Shown: one piece after another, positions 7,442 to 14,013 of the stretch
Position numbering within the stretch: position 1 is the first letter of the stretch
Layout: every line of letters begins with the position of its first letter
From: an uncultured Devosia sp.
Lineage (GTDB): Bacteria > Pseudomonadota > Alphaproteobacteria > Rhizobiales > Devosiaceae
DNA length: 14,013 nt
Reading direction: 5' to 3'
Assembly (NCBI GenBank): GCA_934553185.1
Contig: CAKTFF010000022.1
Span: forward strand, 1 to 14,013
The notes under the pieces: model-generated
Seen by the model: the letters and a program-made list of their open reading frames with translations, nothing else
What the model was told of the DNA's origin: nothing
The model's database searches: none
Program-made: the position numbers and the translations under genes

Positions 7442-7831
7442 TCAGATCCAATAGGGGACGACGCCGTAGTAGTCGTAGAGGCGGCGGCCGTTTTCCGCCG
7501 TCCAAAAGCTGTCGTCGCTCCCCTCGTATTTAGGGGCGCCTTCGAGCTGGCTTTTTGAGACATCGACGCGATAGCCGCCCAGCGCTTCGTCATAGTTCAG
7601 CTTGGACCAAGGCAGCGGGTAATGATCCTCGCCAATGCCGAGGAAGCCGCCGAAGCTGAGGACCGCGTAGGAGACCTTGCCACTGCGCTTTTCAAGGAGG
7701 ATGCGCTCAATGGAGCCGATATGCTCGCCCTGGAGGTCGTAGACCCGCGTGCCTTCGACCTTGTCGGAGGCGATCAGGTCGTGCGTTTCGGTGACATTGG
7801 GGTTCTCGGTGCCGGTGTGTTCGTTGGCCAT
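7442..7831 (-). CDS. PRC-barrel domain protein, stress-associated
   Basis: The 129-residue soluble protein carries a PRC-barrel beta domain over roughly residues 19-95: a HDLIASDKVEGTRVYD opening, QGEHIGSIERILLEKRSGKV, then YAVLSFGGFLGIGEDHYPLP, the usual family core. The C-terminus is an aromatic tail (RRLYDYYGVVPYWI). PRC-barrels bind proteins or RNA (RimM, photosynthetic H subunit); stand-alone forms are common in alphaproteobacteria and their function is mostly unknown. ATG 7831 is chosen because AAGGAG lies six bases upstream; a TTG two codons earlier has no such site. Upstream lies a full EcfG-type promoter (7886-7861), so expression in the general stress response is likely. It diverges from the small-ORF/membrane-protein unit. 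Confidence 0.88.
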   Translation of the reverse strand: MANEHTGTENPNVTETHDLIASDKVEGTRVYDLQGEHIGSIERILLEKRSGKVSYAVLSFGGFLGIGEDHYPLPWSKLNYDEALGGYRVDVSKSQLEGAPKYEGSDDSFWTAENGRRLYDYYGVVPYWI

Positions 7832-7860
7832 AACCAACTCCTTTTTTCGGGTGAAACGGA

Positions 7861-7886
7861 AACGGACATCGGCAGTGTGGGGTTCC
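7861..7886 (-). promoter_or_regulatory. EcfG-type general-stress promoter of the PRC-barrel gene
   Basis: On the minus strand GGAAC (7886-7882) is followed after exactly 17 bases by CGTT (7864-7861). This matches the known alphaproteobacterial EcfG/SigT consensus GGAAC-N16/17-CGTT. The -10 end lies 29 bases before the ATG at 7831, a suitable distance. Confidence 0.7.
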
Positions 7887-7892
7887 TGCGGG

Positions 7893-7917
7893 GGAACTCA
7901 GCCTTTGGCCATGCATT
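7893..7917 (+). promoter_or_regulatory. Candidate divergent EcfG-type promoter for the small-ORF unit
   Basis: On the plus strand GGAAC (7893-7897) is followed after 16 bases by CATT (7914-7917), one mismatch to CGTT, and 19 bases later by the ATG at 7937. Its -35 element faces away from that of the PRC-barrel promoter, which explains the GGGTTCC/GGAACTC inverted repeat at 7880-7899. Confidence 0.45.
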
Positions 7918-7936
7918 TGATGGAGGAGGGCTGCAG

Positions 7937-8101
7937 ATGCCGCTGAGCAGAGGAGACCTCCGTGGTTTTCGACACGGTTCGCGACGGGAGGGCCACAAGC
8001 CCGGCTTCGGTGCCCAGGAGATCGACGCAATGATCGCCGAGGTGCGCGAAGGCGTGCAGAACGGCGTCCGACCCGAAACCGTTCTTGAAGGAGATTTCTG
8101 A
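7937..8101 (+). CDS. Small hypothetical protein, 54 residues
   Basis: ATG 7937 is preceded by a strong GGAGGAGG site seven bases upstream. The 54-residue product has a basic N-terminal half rich in Arg and Gly (residues 1-24) and a probable amphipathic helix, GAQEIDAMIAEVREGVQNG (26-44), ending in RPETVLEGDF. I recognise no family. The stop TGA overlaps the ATG of the next gene in the arrangement TGATG, so the two are very probably translated together. The candidate EcfG promoter just upstream points to a stress function. The strong ribosome binding site, start-stop overlap and promoter support a real gene despite its size. Confidence 0.55.
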   Translation: MPLSRGDLRGFRHGSRREGHKPGFGAQEIDAMIAEVREGVQNGVRPETVLEGDF

Positions 8102-8433
8102 TGGCGACCGCACCCAAGCAGCCGACACCCAATGTTGCCGCTGTTGACGCGCTGATCGATGAAAACGGCTCGCGCATCGATGTGCCGAACGGTTCGCCGA
8201 TCAAGGTAGCCGGCGAACATGAGGCCACTGTTGGCGCAACCGGGCCCACCAATTGGTGGCTCTATGGCATTATCGGCCTGGCGATCCTGATCGCCATTTT
8301 GTTCTTGATGCAGATGTTCGGTGGTGCGCCAGCCACCAGCGTGCAGCCGGGGACGCCAACGGCGGAAAGCGTGGTGGCACCGGCAGCCGACCCGGCCGTG
8401 CCGGTTGCGGAACCCGTTACGCCTGCGCCTTAG
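8101..8433 (+). CDS. Small single-pass membrane protein with Pro/Ala-rich tail
   Basis: The 110-residue product has a soluble N-terminal part (1-50), one hydrophobic membrane segment at about 51-72 (NWWLYGIIGLAILIAILFLM) and a low-complexity tail rich in Ala, Pro and Val (73-110), ending in PVTPAP. There is no signal peptide and no recognised domain. The tail would lie in the periplasm if the N-terminus is cytoplasmic; this orientation is not settled. AAGGAG seven bases before the ATG and a TGATG overlap with the preceding 54-residue ORF indicate an operon. A bidirectional terminator follows 15 bases after the stop. Regulation by the general stress sigma factor is inferred from the upstream promoter candidate. 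The gene is clear and its function unknown. Confidence 0.75.
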   Translation: MATAPKQPTPNVAAVDALIDENGSRIDVPNGSPIKVAGEHEATVGATGPTNWWLYGIIGLAILIAILFLMQMFGGAPATSVQPGTPTAESVVAPAADPAVPVAEPVTPAP

Positions 8434-8448
8434 CAGGCATCAAAAAAG

Positions 8449-8476
8449 AAAGGCGCGTCGCAGGGGACGCGCCTTT
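8449..8476. terminator. Bidirectional intrinsic terminator between convergent genes
   Basis: A perfect 11-bp stem, AAAGGCGCGTC (8449-8459) with GACGCGCCTTT (8466-8476), surrounds a GCAGGG loop. A T-run follows on the plus strand (TTTTGTTT) and an A-run precedes it (CAAAAAAG), giving U-rich tails in both directions. It serves the membrane-protein unit ending at 8433 and the OmpA gene ending at 8497. Confidence 0.9.
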
Positions 8477-8496
8477 TGTTTGCGGGAGAACCAAGA

Positions 8497-9159
8497 TCAG
8501 CCGTTGATCGGAGCGATCTGGATCTCGACGCGGCGGTTCTGGGCGCGTCCGTCTTCACTGGCATTGCTGGCGATGGGGGAGTTTTCGCCCTTGCCCTCGA
8601 TATAGAAGCGGCGCTGATCGATGCCCTGGTTGGCCAGGATCGTCGCCACGGACACCGCCCGGCGCTGGCTGAGGCTGAGATTGTAGGCGTCATCGCCTTC
8701 ACTGTCGGTGTGGCCATAGACATCGACGATGGACTTGTCGAACTTTTTAAGCACCAGGGCGACCGAGACCAGGGTTGAGTTGAAGCCGGGCTGGACGGTT
8801 GACTGGTCGGTGGCGAAGGTAATGTTGGACGGCATGTTGAGAACGATGTTTTGTCCGACGCGGGTGACCGACACGCCGGTATTCTGCAGCTGGGCGCGCA
8901 GTTCGGCTTCCTGCTGATCCATGTAGGAGCCGATGCCTGCCCCCGTGAGGCCACCAACGCCGGCGCCGATCAGGGCGCCGAGCCGCGGATCGCCGCCCAC
9001 AGCAGAACCCACCAGCGCACCGGCCACGGCACCGCCGCCAGCGCCGATCAGGGCGCCACCGGCCGTGTTGGAAAGCTGCTGCTGACCGGTATAGGCGTTG
9101 GTGGTGCAGGCGGTCAGCGCCAGGGTCGCGGCAAGAGCGACCAGAACTTTGGATTTCAT
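8497..9159 (-). CDS. OmpA-family lipoprotein with glycine-zipper segment (YiaD-like)
   Basis: The product has 220 residues. A lipoprotein signal with lipobox LTAC puts the lipidated Cys at 18. A glycine-zipper region rich in GxxxG (about 33-78) is followed by the peptidoglycan-binding OmpA domain (about 104-216): Asp151 in GHTDSEG (149-155), NLSLSQRRA (160-168) and the closing QNRRVEIQI (207-215) are the expected signature and diaminopimelate-binding residues. It should sit in the outer membrane and anchor it non-covalently to peptidoglycan. ATG 9159 is chosen over upstream in-frame starts because it begins the signal peptide and has AGGA six bases upstream. It ends at a shared bidirectional terminator and diverges from hemA. 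Length and architecture fit the YiaD/glycine-zipper OmpA family. Confidence 0.93.
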   Translation of the reverse strand: MKSKVLVALAATLALTACTTNAYTGQQQLSNTAGGALIGAGGGAVAGALVGSAVGGDPRLGALIGAGVGGLTGAGIGSYMDQQEAELRAQLQNTGVSVTRVGQNIVLNMPSNITFATDQSTVQPGFNSTLVSVALVLKKFDKSIVDVYGHTDSEGDDAYNLSLSQRRAVSVATILANQGIDQRRFYIEGKGENSPIASNASEDGRAQNRRVEIQIAPING

Positions 9160-9493
9160 GATCTGTCCTATTGGAGAAGTGGGGTGAAGCTGCTGGTGAA
9201 TACTGATTACGGCAGGATGTTGGTGAGGCAAAGCCCGCAAAAGGCCTGTTTGAGTTCGGACGCTGGTTATTGATTGATCAAGGGGCGGAGAAAACAGGCA
9301 CGCAGTTCGTTGTGCGGGCGAATGACGCATTGGCATCAGGGCTGCCGCACTTTAGAATGAATCTTATGTTGAGCCTGGTTTGCGCAGGAATGTGCAGGCG
9401 CGCCAGGCGCTTTGCCGGATACTAGACGGCGGATGACTGCACCTGGCCGCGAGCTCTTTATCCCGCGGTATTATGGCTGAGAAGGGCATGGGC
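9160..9493. other. Divergent intergenic region between the OmpA gene and hemA
   Basis: These 334 bases must hold the promoters of both genes. I see no strong -35/-10 pair. An Irr-box-like element lies at 9352-9366, and a TTGAT-TG-ATCAA dyad at 9270-9281 has the wrong spacing for an FNR/FixK site. No additional gene is supported. Confidence 0.5.
9352..9366 (+). promoter_or_regulatory. Irr-box-like (iron control element) site upstream of hemA
   Basis: TTAGAA-TGA-ATCTTA resembles the rhizobial iron control element, roughly TTAGAA-N3-TTCTAA as I recall it: the left arm is perfect and the right arm matches 4 of 6. It lies about 127 bases before the hemA ATG. Control of haem synthesis by Irr is established in this group, which makes the site plausible but unproven. 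Confidence 0.3.
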
Positions 9494-10774
9494 ATGGACT
9501 ATCGCGGCATATTCGAGGATGCGGTGGATACGCTGCGTGCCGAGAAGCGCTATCGGGTTTTCGCCGACCTCGAACGCGTGGCCGGCCAATTTCCGCGCGC
9601 CATCTACCGTGACGATGCCGACAATATGCGAGACATCACTATCTGGTGCTCCAACGATTACCTCGGCATGGGGCAGCACCCTAAGGTGGTCTCCGCCATG
9701 CAGGAGACGGCCGGACGGCTGGGCGTTGGCTCGGGTGGTACGCGCAACATTTCGGGGACCAACCGGCCGCTGGTGGAACTCGAACGCTCGTTGGCTGACC
9801 TCCATCGCAAGGAAGCTGCGCTCGTTTTTACTTCGGGCTTTGTGTCCAATGAAGCGGCGATTGCCACCATTGCCCGGCTTCTGCCCGATTGCATCATCTT
9901 CTCGGACCAGCTCAACCACGCTTCGATGATCCAGGGCGTGCGTCAATCGGGCATGGAAAAGAAGATTTTCCGCCATAACGACGTCAAGCATCTGCGCGAC
10001 CTGCTGGCGGCAACCGATCGCAAGCGGCCAAAGCTGATCTGCTTTGAATCGGTGTATTCCATGGATGGCGATGTGGCGCCGATCCGCGAGATCTGCGACC
10101 TGGCTGACGAGTTCGGCGCGCTGACCTATATCGACGAAGTGCATGCGGTGGGCATGTATGGTCCCCGCGGCGGCGGCATTGCCGAGCGCGACGGGCTGAT
10201 GGACCGGATCGACATCATCGAAGGCACGCTCGCCAAGGGCTTCGGCACGATGGGCGGCTATATTGCGGCCAACAAGGCGATCGTTGATGCGGTGCGCTCC
10301 TATGCGCCCGAGTTCATCTTCACCACCTCGCTGCCCCCTGCCCTGTGCGCGGCGGCGCGTGCATCGATCGAGCATCTCAAGGGATCAACCCATGAGCGCG
10401 TCATGCATCAGCGCCAGGCGCGGCTGACCAAGGCTATTCTTGCCGATGCCGGCTTGCCGGTCATGGAAACCGAGACCCATATCGTGCCGCTGATCGTGGG
10501 CGATGCACGGGCGGTGAAGGCGGCCAGTGACATGCTGCTGGACAAGCACAATATCTATATCCAGCCGATCAACTATCCCACCGTGCCCAAGGGTACCGAG
10601 CGGCTGCGCATCACCCCGACGCCGCTCCATAGCGACGAGATGATCTTTGCCCTGCGTCATGCGCTGGTCAGCGTCTGGACGAGCCTGGAATTGCCGCGCG
10701 AAGCGGCCGATGCCAAGATCACGGCGAGCAAGCTGACCTCGGGCGATCTGACGCTGCCGACCATTGGCGGCTAG
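9494..10774 (+). CDS. hemA: 5-aminolevulinate synthase
   Basis: The enzyme condenses glycine and succinyl-CoA to 5-aminolevulinate, the first step of tetrapyrrole synthesis by the C4 (Shemin) route typical of alphaproteobacteria. The 426-residue cytosolic protein shows the full family pattern: [10 protein letters not shown] (19-28), CSNDYLGMG (52-60), [12 protein letters not shown] (79-90), NHASMI with the PLP-stacking His142, [12 protein letters not shown] (212-223) with Asp214 and His217, and the PLP-binding Lys248 in [15 protein letters not shown] place the start at ATG 9494 (MDYRG), which fits the family N-terminus and has AAGGG seven bases upstream; in-frame ATGs at 9473 and 9488 are alternatives without better support. 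It is monocistronic and converges on the FixJ-like gene 10 bases away. Iron or haem control through an upstream Irr-like box is possible. Confidence 0.97.
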   Translation: MDYRGIFEDAVDTLRAEKRYRVFADLERVAGQFPRAIYRDDADNMRDITIWCSNDYLGMGQHPKVVSAMQETAGRLGVGSGGTRNISGTNRPLVELERSLADLHRKEAALVFTSGFVSNEAAIATIARLLPDCIIFSDQLNHASMIQGVRQSGMEKKIFRHNDVKHLRDLLAATDRKRPKLICFESVYSMDGDVAPIREICDLADEFGALTYIDEVHAVGMYGPRGGGIAERDGLMDRIDIIEGTLAKGFGTMGGYIAANKAIVDAVRSYAPEFIFTTSLPPALCAAARASIEHLKGSTHERVMHQRQARLTKAILADAGLPVMETETHIVPLIVGDARAVKAASDMLLDKHNIYIQPINYPTVPKGTERLRITPTPLHSDEMIFALRHALVSVWTSLELPREAADAKITASKLTSGDLTLPTIGG

Positions 10775-10784
10775 AAACGGCGCC

Positions 10785-11420
10785 CTAGCTGGTCAGCACG
10801 ATCCGCATCAGGTCGGCGGTGTTGCGGGCGCCGAGCTTTTCCATGACGCGGGCACGATGCACTTCAATGGTGCGGGGCGAGATGCCCAGTTCGCGTCCGG
10901 CTTCCTTGTTGCTCTGACCATTGGTGATCAGTTGCAACACTTCGCGCTCGCGCGGGGTGAGTTGAGAAAAGCCGCGCACCTCGACCGGCCGCCGTCCACC
11001 CTGCATGGCACCCAGATGCACGTCTCGGCGTAGCGCATCACGGACGATGGTCAACAGGTGTTCGGTGTCGATCGGCTTGGAGATGACGTCGGCGGCGCCA
11101 AGCTTCATGGCGGTGACGGCGGCATCGAGTTGCGGCGTGTCGGCCAGCATGAAGACCGGGGTGCCAATGCGCAGCGACTTGATCCGCCGCAGGAGGCCGA
11201 GGCCGCTTTCCTCGCCCATCCGCATGTTGAGGACGACCACATCGGGCCGGCGGCGATCCAGGCTGAGCGTGAAGTGGGCTGCGTCCAGCGAGAACGTGGT
11301 TTGAAAACCCTCGAGGCGAAACAGGAGGCTGAGCGCCTCGCAGGTGGCAAGATCCTCATCGACAATGTGGATCATGCGGTCCCGGTTGAGAAAGGAATGA
11401 TAATAAAGATCATCGCTCAT
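10785..11420 (-). CDS. FixJ/NarL-type response regulator with degenerate receiver domain
   Basis: The 211-residue protein has an N-terminal receiver domain (about 16-130) and a C-terminal LuxR-type helix-turn-helix (153-205: LTPREREVLQLITNG, GISPRTIEVHRARVMEKLGA), which binds DNA. In the receiver the acidic pocket (VDED, 20-23) and the conserved Lys115 (SKP) are present. The phosphoacceptor Asp is replaced by Asn65 (VVVLNMRMG, codon AAC), the following Pro by Gly, and the switch Thr/Ser by Ala93 (FMLAD). It therefore probably cannot be phosphorylated in the usual way and may act constitutively or bind another signal. ATG 11420 is chosen because GGTGGAG lies five bases upstream; a GTG at 11441 would add seven residues. 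A PAS_7 hybrid kinase of the type that often partners such regulators lies beyond mscL. Confidence 0.9.
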   Translation of the reverse strand: MSDDLYYHSFLNRDRMIHIVDEDLATCEALSLLFRLEGFQTTFSLDAAHFTLSLDRRRPDVVVLNMRMGEESGLGLLRRIKSLRIGTPVFMLADTPQLDAAVTAMKLGAADVISKPIDTEHLLTIVRDALRRDVHLGAMQGGRRPVEVRGFSQLTPREREVLQLITNGQSNKEAGRELGISPRTIEVHRARVMEKLGARNTADLMRIVLTS

Positions 11421-11546
11421 GCTATCTCCACCCCTGCGCACGCTTGGCTATTCAGGCACTCGTTCCGGACAACATCTTGCCTGGGATTAAAGTCACTCTC
11501 GATAATCCAGACTATACTGACTCGGTAAATCTGCAGGTAGTTTGCG

Positions 11547-11583
11547 CTAAGTGATCCTGCCTGCCGACATGGACTCTACTTAG
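11547..11583. promoter_or_regulatory. Spaced inverted repeat CTAAGT...ACTTAG upstream of the FixJ-like gene
   Basis: CTAAGT (11547-11552) and ACTTAG (11578-11583) are inverted across 25 bases. Including flanking bases, 8 of 9 positions match (GCGCTAAGT against ACTTAGGGC). It lies about 130-160 bases upstream of the regulator ATG at 11420. It may be an operator; by length alone it could be chance. Confidence 0.25.
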
Positions 11584-11600
11584 GGCAAAATACGTAGGGT

Positions 11601-11618
11601 ATAGGTTTATAAGCCTAT
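11601..11618. repeat. 18-bp near-perfect palindrome at the end of mscL
   Basis: ATAGGTTTATAAGCCTAT matches its own reverse complement at 16 of 18 positions (ATAGG-n-TTATAA-n-CCTAT). It abuts the mscL stop codon. With no loop it is a poor terminator; it looks more like a protein-binding dyad. Confidence 0.35.
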
Positions 11619-12079
11619 CAACTGCGTGTCAACGGACTGTTGTCCTGCGGAGTCGGTGAGCGAAGGGCGTCGCGTATCTCGGTGAGCAGGACTTCTTCAC
11701 GCGTAGGCGCGGGTGCCGTGGCCACCGGTTCGGCTGCGGCCTGGCGCTTGAAGCGGTTGATGGCCTTGACCACCAGAAACAGCACGAAAGCAATGATGGT
11801 GAACTTGACCACGGCGTTGATGAACAGGCCGATATTGAGGGTTGCGACGCCCGCTGCCTTGGCGGCGGCAACGGAGGGCACGGCGACGCCTTGAGGATTG
11901 GACAGGACAATGAACAGGTTAGAAAAATCGATGCCGCCGATGATGAGGCCGATCAGCGGCATGAAGATGTCATCGACGATGGATGATACGATGGCGCCAA
12001 AGGCCGCACCGATGATCACGCCCACGGCCAGGTCGATCATGTTGCCCTTCACCGCAAAGTCACGAAATTCCTTGAACAT
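11618..12079 (-). CDS. mscL: Large-conductance mechanosensitive channel MscL
   Basis: The 153-residue inner-membrane protein forms the homo-oligomeric pore that opens under membrane tension and releases solutes during hypo-osmotic shock. The diagnostic N-terminus [20 protein letters not shown] starts the chain, followed by the pore-lining first helix (about 15-45, [21 protein letters not shown]), a periplasmic loop (46-80), a second membrane helix (about 81-108, ending VVKAINRF) and a cytoplasmic helix ([16 protein letters not shown], 126-141). Length is slightly above the usual 130-140 because of the Ala/Pro linker before that helix. ATG 12079 is chosen from the family N-terminus and AAGGA seven bases upstream; the upstream in-frame extension to 12133 has no support. 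It diverges from the hybrid kinase. Confidence 0.97.
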   Translation of the reverse strand: MFKEFRDFAVKGNMIDLAVGVIIGAAFGAIVSSIVDDIFMPLIGLIIGGIDFSNLFIVLSNPQGVAVPSVAAAKAAGVATLNIGLFINAVVKFTIIAFVLFLVVKAINRFKRQAAAEPVATAPAPTREEVLLTEIRDALRSPTPQDNSPLTRS

Positions 12080-12212
12080 CCTTTGATCCTTCACGTCGTG
12101 CCGGTTTGGTGTTTGAGCCGCGTTCGATAGCACCCCCGACCTTTCCCCAATCGAGGGGCAAAAGCAATGCTGCCAGAGTCGACCTTGCGCCCGGTGGGAC
12201 GCAAGCGGATAG

Positions 12213-13868
12213 TTGAGGCTCGCATCTGGGCAGGACAGTTTTACCTTGAACCTTCAGGACCATGATCCCGCCGGCAATTTGCGGCAGGCGCTTGACCACA
12301 TCCCTCAGGGCATTGTGGTGTTCGATGCTGCCTTGCGGCTGGTGACATCCAATCTACGCTACAATGACCTGCTGGCGCTGCCGCCTGCCCTGACACGGCC
12401 GGGAACGCCGCTGTTCGATATTGCCCTCTTTCTGGGTGATCGCGGTGACTTTGGCGAGGGCGACGCGGCGCGGCTGGCGATCGAGCGCATCAATGTGTTG
12501 ACCGCCCTGCCCGCTCCGGTGACGCAGCGGCTCGGCTCCGGCGGGCAGACGCTGGAATTTTACTCCAGCCGCCTGCCCAATGGCGGTTTGGTGGTGAGTT
12601 TTTCCGATGTTTCGGCGCGCGTGCATGCCGAGCAGAGCCTTGAGCGCATGAACCAGTCGCTGGAAGAGCGGGTGGCGGAGCGGACGGCGGCGCTGACGCG
12701 GGTCAATTCCGAGCTGGAACGGGCACGCGCGAAAGCCGACGCCGCCAATCACGACAAGACCCGGTTCCTGGCCGCAGCGAGTCATGACCTGTTGCAGCCG
12801 CTCAATGCCGCGCGGCTTTATACCTCGACGCTGATCGAGCGCGCTAAATCGACGGGTCTCGCCGATCTTGCCAATTCCATCGAAGCGTCGCTGACAGCGG
12901 TGGAAGACATCATGAGCGCGTTGCTGGATATTTCGCGGATCGACAGCGGGGCGCTGAAGCCCGCGCCGGCGCCCATTGCGGGACAAGAACTGCTGAAACG
13001 AATCGAGGTGGAGTTTGGGCCCATGGCCCGCGAACGCAATATCACGCTGCACGTGGTGGCATCGAAAGCCTTTGTAATGGCGGACCGGATGCTGGTGGGG
13101 CGCATCGTGCAGAATCTGGTGTCGAACGCAATCAAATACACCCATCCGGGCGGCAGGGTGCTTGTGGGCCTGCGACGGCGCGGCAATCGGCTGCGGCTCG
13201 ACGTGATCGATACGGGTATCGGGTTCAACAAGGACCAGCACCGGCTGCTGTTTGCCGAATTTTCGCGATTGGAGCGCGGTGCGCGCATGGCGCATGGCCT
13301 GGGCCTCGGGCTCTCGATCGTGCAGCGTCTGGTGACGGCGCTGGGGCTGACGCTGGAACTGGACAGCCGGGAAGGCGTGGGATCGCGCTTTTCCGTGTTC
13401 CTGCCCGCGACCCGCACGATAAGGGCGCCGGCTGAGGCCAGTGCGGTGCCGGCTGAAGTGGGCTTTGGCACTCTGGGCCTCAAGGTGCTGTGCGTCGACA
13501 ATGAGCGGGCGATCATCGAGGCCATGGAAGGGCTGCTGCGCCATTGGGGGTGCGATGTGCGCAGTGCGCTGTCGCTCAAGCAGATCGACCGCGAGCGGCT
13601 GCTGGAAGGCTGGTATCCGGACCTGGTGCTGATGGATTACCATCTGGACCAGACATCGGGGCTCGATGCCATCGAATGGCTGCGGCATAATCTCGGGGGG
13701 CACCTGCCGGCGGCGCTGGTGACGGCGGATCGAAGCCCGGCGGTGCGGGCGCTGGCCGAAGAGCGCGGCATCGCCGTGGTCAACAAGCCGGTGAAGCCCG
13801 CAGCCCTGCGTGCCGCCATCAGCGGTCTTGCCAACCAGAGCCGCAGCCCGGCCAAGCGCGCGAGCTAG
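12213..13868 (+). CDS. PAS_7 hybrid histidine kinase with C-terminal receiver (NahK/ErcS-like)
   Basis: Up to 551 residues. Domains in order: a PAS_7 sensor (about 22-135: [13 protein letters not shown], then [17 protein letters not shown]), a coiled-coil linker (136-180), HisKA with His191 in [14 protein letters not shown], an HATPase_c domain ([11 protein letters not shown]-box, [10 protein letters not shown]1, [10 protein letters not shown]2), and a receiver (about 428-540) with Asp475 in LMDYHL, Thr in LVTAD and Lys in VNKP. All phosphotransfer residues are present. No membrane span is seen, so it is a cytosolic sensor. A stop lies directly before TTG 12213; TTG 12246 is another possible start, and no ATG is suitable, so translation starts at a weak codon. 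Such kinases often act with FixJ-like regulators, here the one across mscL. Its stop overlaps that of the convergent transporter gene. Confidence 0.92.
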   Translation: MRLASGQDSFTLNLQDHDPAGNLRQALDHIPQGIVVFDAALRLVTSNLRYNDLLALPPALTRPGTPLFDIALFLGDRGDFGEGDAARLAIERINVLTALPAPVTQRLGSGGQTLEFYSSRLPNGGLVVSFSDVSARVHAEQSLERMNQSLEERVAERTAALTRVNSELERARAKADAANHDKTRFLAAASHDLLQPLNAARLYTSTLIERAKSTGLADLANSIEASLTAVEDIMSALLDISRIDSGALKPAPAPIAGQELLKRIEVEFGPMARERNITLHVVASKAFVMADRMLVGRIVQNLVSNAIKYTHPGGRVLVGLRRRGNRLRLDVIDTGIGFNKDQHRLLFAEFSRLERGARMAHGLGLGLSIVQRLVTALGLTLELDSREGVGSRFSVFLPATRTIRAPAEASAVPAEVGFGTLGLKVLCVDNERAIIEAMEGLLRHWGCDVRSALSLKQIDRERLLEGWYPDLVLMDYHLDQTSGLDAIEWLRHNLGGHLPAALVTADRSPAVRALAEERGIAVVNKPVKPAALRAAISGLANQSRSPAKRAS

Positions 13869-14013
13869 GCGGGGGTGAACAGCGCGGCTTTGCGCCGTTC
13901 CAGCGCCCACCAGTAAATAGTGCCGCGCGCCAGAAACCAGGCGTGGAGCGCTGCCCATAGGCCCCAATTGCCCCAGAGCGGCTGCAGGATCAGCGCGGCT
14001 AGAAGGAATACGC
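13865..14013 (-). CDS. C-terminal fragment of a MATE/DinF-family multidrug efflux transporter (cut by window end)
   Basis: The minus-strand frame open to the window edge encodes 48 residues before TAG at 13867-13865. It reads as the last membrane helices of a MATE (DinF-type) sodium- or proton-coupled drug exporter: LQPLWGNWGLWAALHAWFLA with ARGTIYWWALERR after it, matching the family's Gly-x-x-Gly-Leu-Trp-x-Ala and Phe-x-x-x-Arg-Gly pattern. The stop codon shares CTAG with the kinase stop (13866-13868), so the two genes converge with overlapping ends and no room for a terminator between them. The start and most of the gene lie outside the window. The assignment rests on one helix pair and is moderate. 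Confidence 0.6.
   Translation of the reverse strand, partial: VFLLAALILQPLWGNWGLWAALHAWFLARGTIYWWALERRKAALFTPA

Noticed and set aside
7622..7936. Long upstream extension of the 54-residue ORF
   Set aside because: Its first part is antisense to the PRC-barrel gene and crosses that gene's promoter; the strong ribosome binding site favours ATG 7937.
9270..9281. TTGAT-TG-ATCAA dyad as an FNR/FixK box for hemA
   Set aside because: The FNR/FixK site needs four bases between the half-sites; here there are two, and the element is about 210 bases from the hemA start.
9458..10375. 305-codon minus-strand ORF opposite hemA
   Set aside because: It lies fully inside hemA on the other strand and has the biased composition of an antisense shadow in high-GC DNA.
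11440..11466. EcfG-type promoter for the FixJ-like gene (GGAAC on the minus strand, 11466-11462)
   Set aside because: The best -10 match is CGTG after 19 bases, outside the 16-17 base spacing and with a mismatch.
12354..13967. 537-codon minus-strand ORF opposite the hybrid kinase
   Set aside because: It is rich in His, Gln and Arg with no domain pattern, while the plus strand encodes an unmistakable kinase; the true minus-strand gene at the right end is in another frame.

Overview
The window looks like chromosomal DNA of an alphaproteobacterium, most likely of the order Hyphomicrobiales (Devosia-like is a guess). The clues are a C4-pathway 5-aminolevulinate synthase, a FixJ-type regulator with a PAS_7 hybrid histidine kinase, and a good match to the alphaproteobacterial general-stress (EcfG) promoter. 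I see no tRNA, rRNA, CRISPR array or intact insertion sequence.

The left half (about 1-7270) is an accessory surface-glycan region. It holds an SGNH-domain remnant (127-777); a TPR/glycosyltransferase-9-like gene split by an apparent frameshift (902-2766); and, on the minus strand, a short operon of a zinc-less medium-chain dehydrogenase followed by an overlapping Gfo/Idh/MocA oxidoreductase (4864-2808). A gap with a possible decayed reading frame follows (4865-5236), then a 677-residue GT-B-like capsule or polysaccharide transferase with an unrecognised C-terminal part (7270-5237, minus). By eye this half is less GC-rich than the right half, and it carries broken genes, as expected of a glycan locus in flux.

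The right half (about 7440-14013) is denser and reads as core chromosome. A PRC-barrel gene (minus) and a two-gene plus-strand unit (a 54-residue ORF, then a single-pass membrane protein) diverge from back-to-back EcfG-like promoters. A bidirectional terminator separates them from a glycine-zipper OmpA lipoprotein. Next come hemA (plus), a FixJ-like regulator whose phosphoacceptor Asp is Asn (minus), mscL (minus), a PAS_7 hybrid histidine kinase (plus), and the C-terminus of a MATE-type transporter (minus) whose stop codon overlaps the kinase stop.

The right-half genes suggest envelope and stress functions: stress-sigma control of PRC-barrel and small membrane proteins, osmotic release by MscL, and a signalling pair in which the kinase has all phosphorelay residues but the nearby FixJ-like protein does not. 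The most unusual items are the Asn-type receiver, the divergent EcfG unit with an undescribed small protein, and the split glycosyltransferase gene.
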